Below are positions 6,155-8,689 of a stretch of DNA of 8,689 bases, one piece after another; positions within the stretch are counted from its first letter, which is position 1; every line of letters starts with the position of its first letter. The translations under genes were made by a program, and so were the position numbers. A model generated the notes under the pieces. It did no database searches. It saw only the letters and a list, made by a program, of their open reading frames with translations, and was not told the origin of the DNA. The DNA comes from Planctomycetota bacterium (GTDB lineage: Bacteria > Planctomycetota > Brocadiia > SM23-32), in NCBI GenBank assembly GCA_018400625.1, contig JAGYMJ010000013.1, positions 1 to 8,689 of the forward strand, in the 5' to 3' direction.

Positions 6155-7844
6155 ATTTTACCTCTCTATTTGGGGGGCCAAAGGCTACAACGGTAATGTC
6201 ATCATGCTGCTCTTGATCGCCGACAAATGACAGCAAGTCGCCCTTTATACGATCCATCGCATTGGGGGGAGATAACGCCCTGGTGTTTTTTATAGTTTTT
6301 AATAATTTTTGGCGACCAAACAGATTTTTATCAACATCCATGGCTTCAACGATACCGTCGGTATATAAAAACAAAATATCTCCGCGATTTACACGCACAT
6401 CCGTTTGTTTATAGCTTTGATTTTCCAATACCCCTATGGGCAAAGAAGCCTCAAATTCAACCTCAATTGTCTTCCCCTTATGATTTCTCAACATCGGATT
6501 GAAATGTCCTGCATTGGCAAAAGTGGCGATTTTAGATTGAATATCGAGCACAATATAGACTAAGGTTACAAAAAGGTCTGATTTTTCTTGTACCAGATTA
6601 TAATTGAGTCTTTCGAGCATTTCAGATGGTGGCATATCCCTTACCGCGAGCGTGCGTATACTGGTTGTAATCTTTGCCATCATCAAAGCTGCGCTGATGC
6701 CTTTACCGCTTACGTCCCCTACAGCAATACCAAGGTTTCCGTCCGGTAATTCAAGAAAATCATAAAAATCACCGCCTACGTCATAAGCGGTATCATACCA
6801 ATTAGCAAACTCGAATCCGGGGATTTGGGGGCCGTTCTGGGGTAAAAAACTCAACTGAATCTTGCGTGCATTGGCAAGGTCTTGTTTAAGCCTTTCCTGT
6901 TTGAGTTGATCCCTGTGCAGACGGGCGTTGGCTATTACCAGACTGGCAACATTGGCAATTGACGCCAGCATCCCTAACGATTGCTTGTTGTAAGAAGGGG
7001 TTACCAGATGTGAATCCAAAAGAATAAAGCCGAGCACTTCGTCTATGTGGACGAGTGGGGCACACATAATAGAACGAAAATCACCTTTAGCCATGCTTTC
7101 GCTGCCCTTAAACCGTTCATCATGCCATACATCTTTGCTATGGACAGCTTGTTTTTCAACGAGAACATACCTCATTAAGACGCTGGACAAGGAAATTTTC
7201 CCCATATCTAAATTGCCATGCACTTTGCTTTTAGCCACGGCAGGACTCAACTTTCCGGTCTGAGTATCCCTCAGGATTATAAGCCCTCTGTCAGTGTCTG
7301 AAAAAACATCCATCAAAGTTTCTAAGATGTGCTGGAGAAGTCTTTTCTCATCGAGAGCAATATCGAGCTTTTGGAATAAATTTATCAGATTACAGACATC
7401 CCCATATTCGGGAGCAGCACCATCTAACAGTGTTGTCCCTGTTTTTTCAGAGAGGTTGCAGTCATGGTGAAATGATACCGTGTCCACGACACGCGTCCTT
7501 CCATCATCATTCATTACGTCAAGCTGAGTCTCTGTAGCAGGGGGCTCTTCTAACTCCGACGGATTATAAAACGTGAGCAAAAACTGACCTACTTGTATTA
7601 CATCACCACTATGAAGTACGCTTTCTTTTACATGTTTTTTGTTGACGTAAGTTCCATTATGGCTCCGTAAATCTTCTATAATATATTCTCCTAAATCATT
7701 TCGTCTCACAACGGCATGTATTCTCGACAGCGCCTGATCATTAAGCCGGATATTTGCATCCAAACTCCGGCCTATAGTCTGCGTGGTGTCGAAGTTGAAT
7801 TCTTTACCGCTAGAGTGACCTTTTATGATCTTTAATATTGCCAT
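6147..7844 (-). CDS. FHA-GAF-SpoIIE-type PP2C serine/threonine phosphatase
   Basis: This 565-residue protein joins a phosphothreonine-reading domain, a sensor domain and a phosphatase. The FHA domain (about 1-93) carries the binding signature G25-R26-S27, S40-R41-I42-H43 and N63-G64. A linker with several Thr and Ser residues (about 95-160) leads to a GAF domain (about 165-308), a fold that often binds small ligands or senses redox state. A short helical linker (309-335) ending in ARKIQLSFLP precedes the PP2C/SpoIIE domain (about 336-556). Metal ligands of that family are present: Asp355 and Asp359 in DVGGDFYDF, Asp377 in GDVSGKG, Asp496 in YTDG and Asp548/549 in HDDITV, so it should be active. 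Members usually dephosphorylate an anti-sigma-factor antagonist in partner switching; no such partner is in the window. There are no membrane segments, so it is cytosolic. It lies 21 bases after lspA with only a weak binding site (GGGAAAAG), and overlaps the next gene by eight bases. Confidence 0.96.
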   Translation of the reverse strand: MAILKIIKGHSSGKEFNFDTTQTIGRSLDANIRLNDQALSRIHAVVRRNDLGEYIIEDLRSHNGTYVNKKHVKESVLHSGDVIQVGQFLLTFYNPSELEEPPATETQLDVMNDDGRTRVVDTVSFHHDCNLSEKTGTTLLDGAAPEYGDVCNLINLFQKLDIALDEKRLLQHILETLMDVFSDTDRGLIILRDTQTGKLSPAVAKSKVHGNLDMGKISLSSVLMRYVLVEKQAVHSKDVWHDERFKGSESMAKGDFRSIMCAPLVHIDEVLGFILLDSHLVTPSYNKQSLGMLASIANVASLVIANARLHRDQLKQERLKQDLANARKIQLSFLPQNGPQIPGFEFANWYDTAYDVGGDFYDFLELPDGNLGIAVGDVSGKGISAALMMAKITTSIRTLAVRDMPPSEMLERLNYNLVQEKSDLFVTLVYIVLDIQSKIATFANAGHFNPMLRNHKGKTIEVEFEASLPIGVLENQSYKQTDVRVNRGDILFLYTDGIVEAMDVDKNLFGRQKLLKTIKNTRALSPPNAMDRIKGDLLSFVGDQEQHDDITVVAFGPPNREVKYG

Positions 7845-7865
7845 TCTTTTCCCATAATAGAAAAC

Positions 7866-8372
7866 TTACAGGCATTTTTCTGAATGTGAAAATTTGCGAA
7901 AAGATTCAATGATTATCATTGTGACCCCAATACAAATAGCGGCGTCTGCAACATTAAACGCGGGCCAATGGAACCGCCAGAACCAATGCAGATCGATAAA
8001 ATCCCTTACTTCGCCTATAAAAAAGCGGTCAGCTAAATTACCTACTGCACCGCCGGCAATCGTACCTAAACCCAGAACAGGCAGTAAAGCATCTGGTGGG
8101 GCGTCTGCCAACAACCATATCAAAACAAACAGACCAATGACAGTGGCGATTATATAGAACAGAGGACTTTCGGGGCCAAGCGAAAATGCTGCTGCGGGAT
8201 TGCCTCGCTGAACTATATTGAAAAAATTGGGTACCACGACAAGATGCGGCGTATCCAATGAAAGACGGAAAAAAACATACTTGGTGAACTGATCGAAAAG
8301 AACCACTAATGCCGCAGCCGTCCAGAAATACTTCTTTGAACCGATAAAGATATTTTTTAAGTTATTCTTCAA
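7866..8372 (-). CDS. lspA: Lipoprotein signal peptidase (signal peptidase II)
   Basis: LspA is the inner-membrane aspartyl protease that removes signal peptides from diacylglyceryl-modified prolipoproteins. At 168 residues it has the usual length. Four hydrophobic segments are visible at about 15-36, 70-89, 95-113 and 137-156. The conserved D-Q-x-x-K of the first segment (27-31) is present, as is GNLADRF (111-117). The catalytic Asp pair is Asp124 in VRDFID and Asp143 in FNVADAAICIG. The usual N-x-G-A-A-F motif reads N-P-A-A-A-F (58-63), a Gly-to-Ala change. The only plausible start is a TTG (8370-8372), since no later ATG, GTG or TTG precedes the first membrane segment; the upstream binding site (AGAGA) is weak. 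Its start lies five bases after the stop of the zinc-finger gene, so it probably depends on translation from it. Linkage of these two genes occurs in several bacterial groups. Confidence 0.97.
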   Translation of the reverse strand: MKNNLKNIFIGSKKYFWTAAALVVLFDQFTKYVFFRLSLDTPHLVVVPNFFNIVQRGNPAAAFSLGPESPLFYIIATVIGLFVLIWLLADAPPDALLPVLGLGTIAGGAVGNLADRFFIGEVRDFIDLHWFWRFHWPAFNVADAAICIGVTMIIIESFRKFSHSEKCL

Positions 8373-8377
8373 TGTTT

Positions 8378-8689
8378 TTAATCTCTATTTTCTTCGCATT
8401 GCTTACATTCTATGCAAAGCCGTGCAAACGGCAAAGCTTTTAGCCGCTGCTTAGGTATGTTTTTACCGCAATCCTCACATATACCATACCGATTTTCTTT
8501 TATCTTCTCCAATGCTGAATCGATATCTGCAATTTCTGTTTCGTTGTCCTGTATGATGCTGAGCATCAAATCTTTGGCATAGGTGTCGGAACCACGGTCC
8601 GCCAGGTGTTCCAACGGCATGTCTGAAAGCTCTTTTTGGGCCGCGCCATCCTCTTCCAGAGCATCATGCTGCATATGGGTTACATTCTG
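8378..8689 (-). CDS. DksA/TraR-family C4 zinc-finger protein, 5' end outside window
   Basis: Proteins of this family bind in the RNA polymerase secondary channel or otherwise modulate transcription, as DksA does with ppGpp. The C-terminal C4 zinc finger is complete: counting from the methionine at 8674, cysteines 66, 69, 87 and 90 form C-x2-C and C-x2-C separated by 17 residues. Upstream is a helical region with the family phrase SDMPLEHLADRGSDTY (17-32). The frame is still open past that methionine to the window edge, reading Q-N-V-T-H before it. Relatives are around 120 residues or more and have another helix there, so the true start most likely lies beyond 8689 and the gene is partial here. 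The tip region carries D-R-G-S-D rather than the D-x-x-D-x-A of classical DksA, so it may not act like E. coli DksA. It is the first visible gene of the unit with lspA, the phosphatase and the reductase. Confidence 0.9.
   Translation of the reverse strand, partial: QNVTHMQHDALEEDGAAQKELSDMPLEHLADRGSDTYAKDLMLSIIQDNETEIADIDSALEKIKENRYGICEDCGKNIPKQRLKALPFARLCIECKQCEENRD

Overview
The window looks like chromosomal DNA of a Gram-negative-type bacterium. The best guess is the PVC superphylum (Kiritimatiellota, Lentisphaerota or Planctomycetota-like). This rests on three things: an FHA-GAF-PP2C phosphatase, a CE15-like esterase of a kind common in polysaccharide degraders of that group, and a C4 zinc-finger DksA/TraR-like gene directly upstream of lspA. 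The lineage is an inference from gene content, not a measurement. There are seven protein genes, no RNA genes, no CRISPR array and no transposase.

Layout. Positions 1-274 are the region downstream of lon, with no convincing gene. Positions 275-3142 (minus strand) hold a two-gene proteostasis operon, an Hsp20 small heat-shock chaperone followed by the ATP-dependent protease Lon. Lon probably starts at a TTG, because the upstream in-frame GTG lies inside the Shine-Dalgarno sequence. Positions 3143-3997 are an 855-base intergenic region between divergent units. It contains a sigma-54-like promoter candidate reading toward hsp20-lon, a large imperfect inverted repeat (about 3678-3806), a sigma-70-like promoter candidate reading toward the next gene, and a nested stem in that gene's leader. 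Positions 3998-5200 (plus strand) encode a single CE15/glucuronoyl-esterase-like alpha/beta hydrolase. It has no signal peptide and has an alanine where the family's usual catalytic glutamate should be. Positions 5207-8689 (minus strand) are a compact unit in the transcription order DksA/TraR-like zinc-finger protein (cut by the window end), lspA, FHA-GAF-SpoIIE-type phosphatase and aldo/keto reductase. Its intergenic gaps are 5 and 21 bases, and the last two genes overlap by 8 bases.

How the parts fit. Hsp20 holds unfolding proteins and Lon degrades damaged ones, so their co-transcription is functionally sensible. The right-hand unit mixes a transcription regulator of the DksA superfamily, lipoprotein maturation and a phosphatase that probably works in a partner-switching pathway. 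No anti-sigma or anti-anti-sigma partner lies in the window. The aldo/keto reductase is translationally coupled to the phosphatase, but no biochemical link can be read from the sequence. The least explained DNA is the intergenic region 3143-3997, and the most unusual protein is the CE15-like enzyme.
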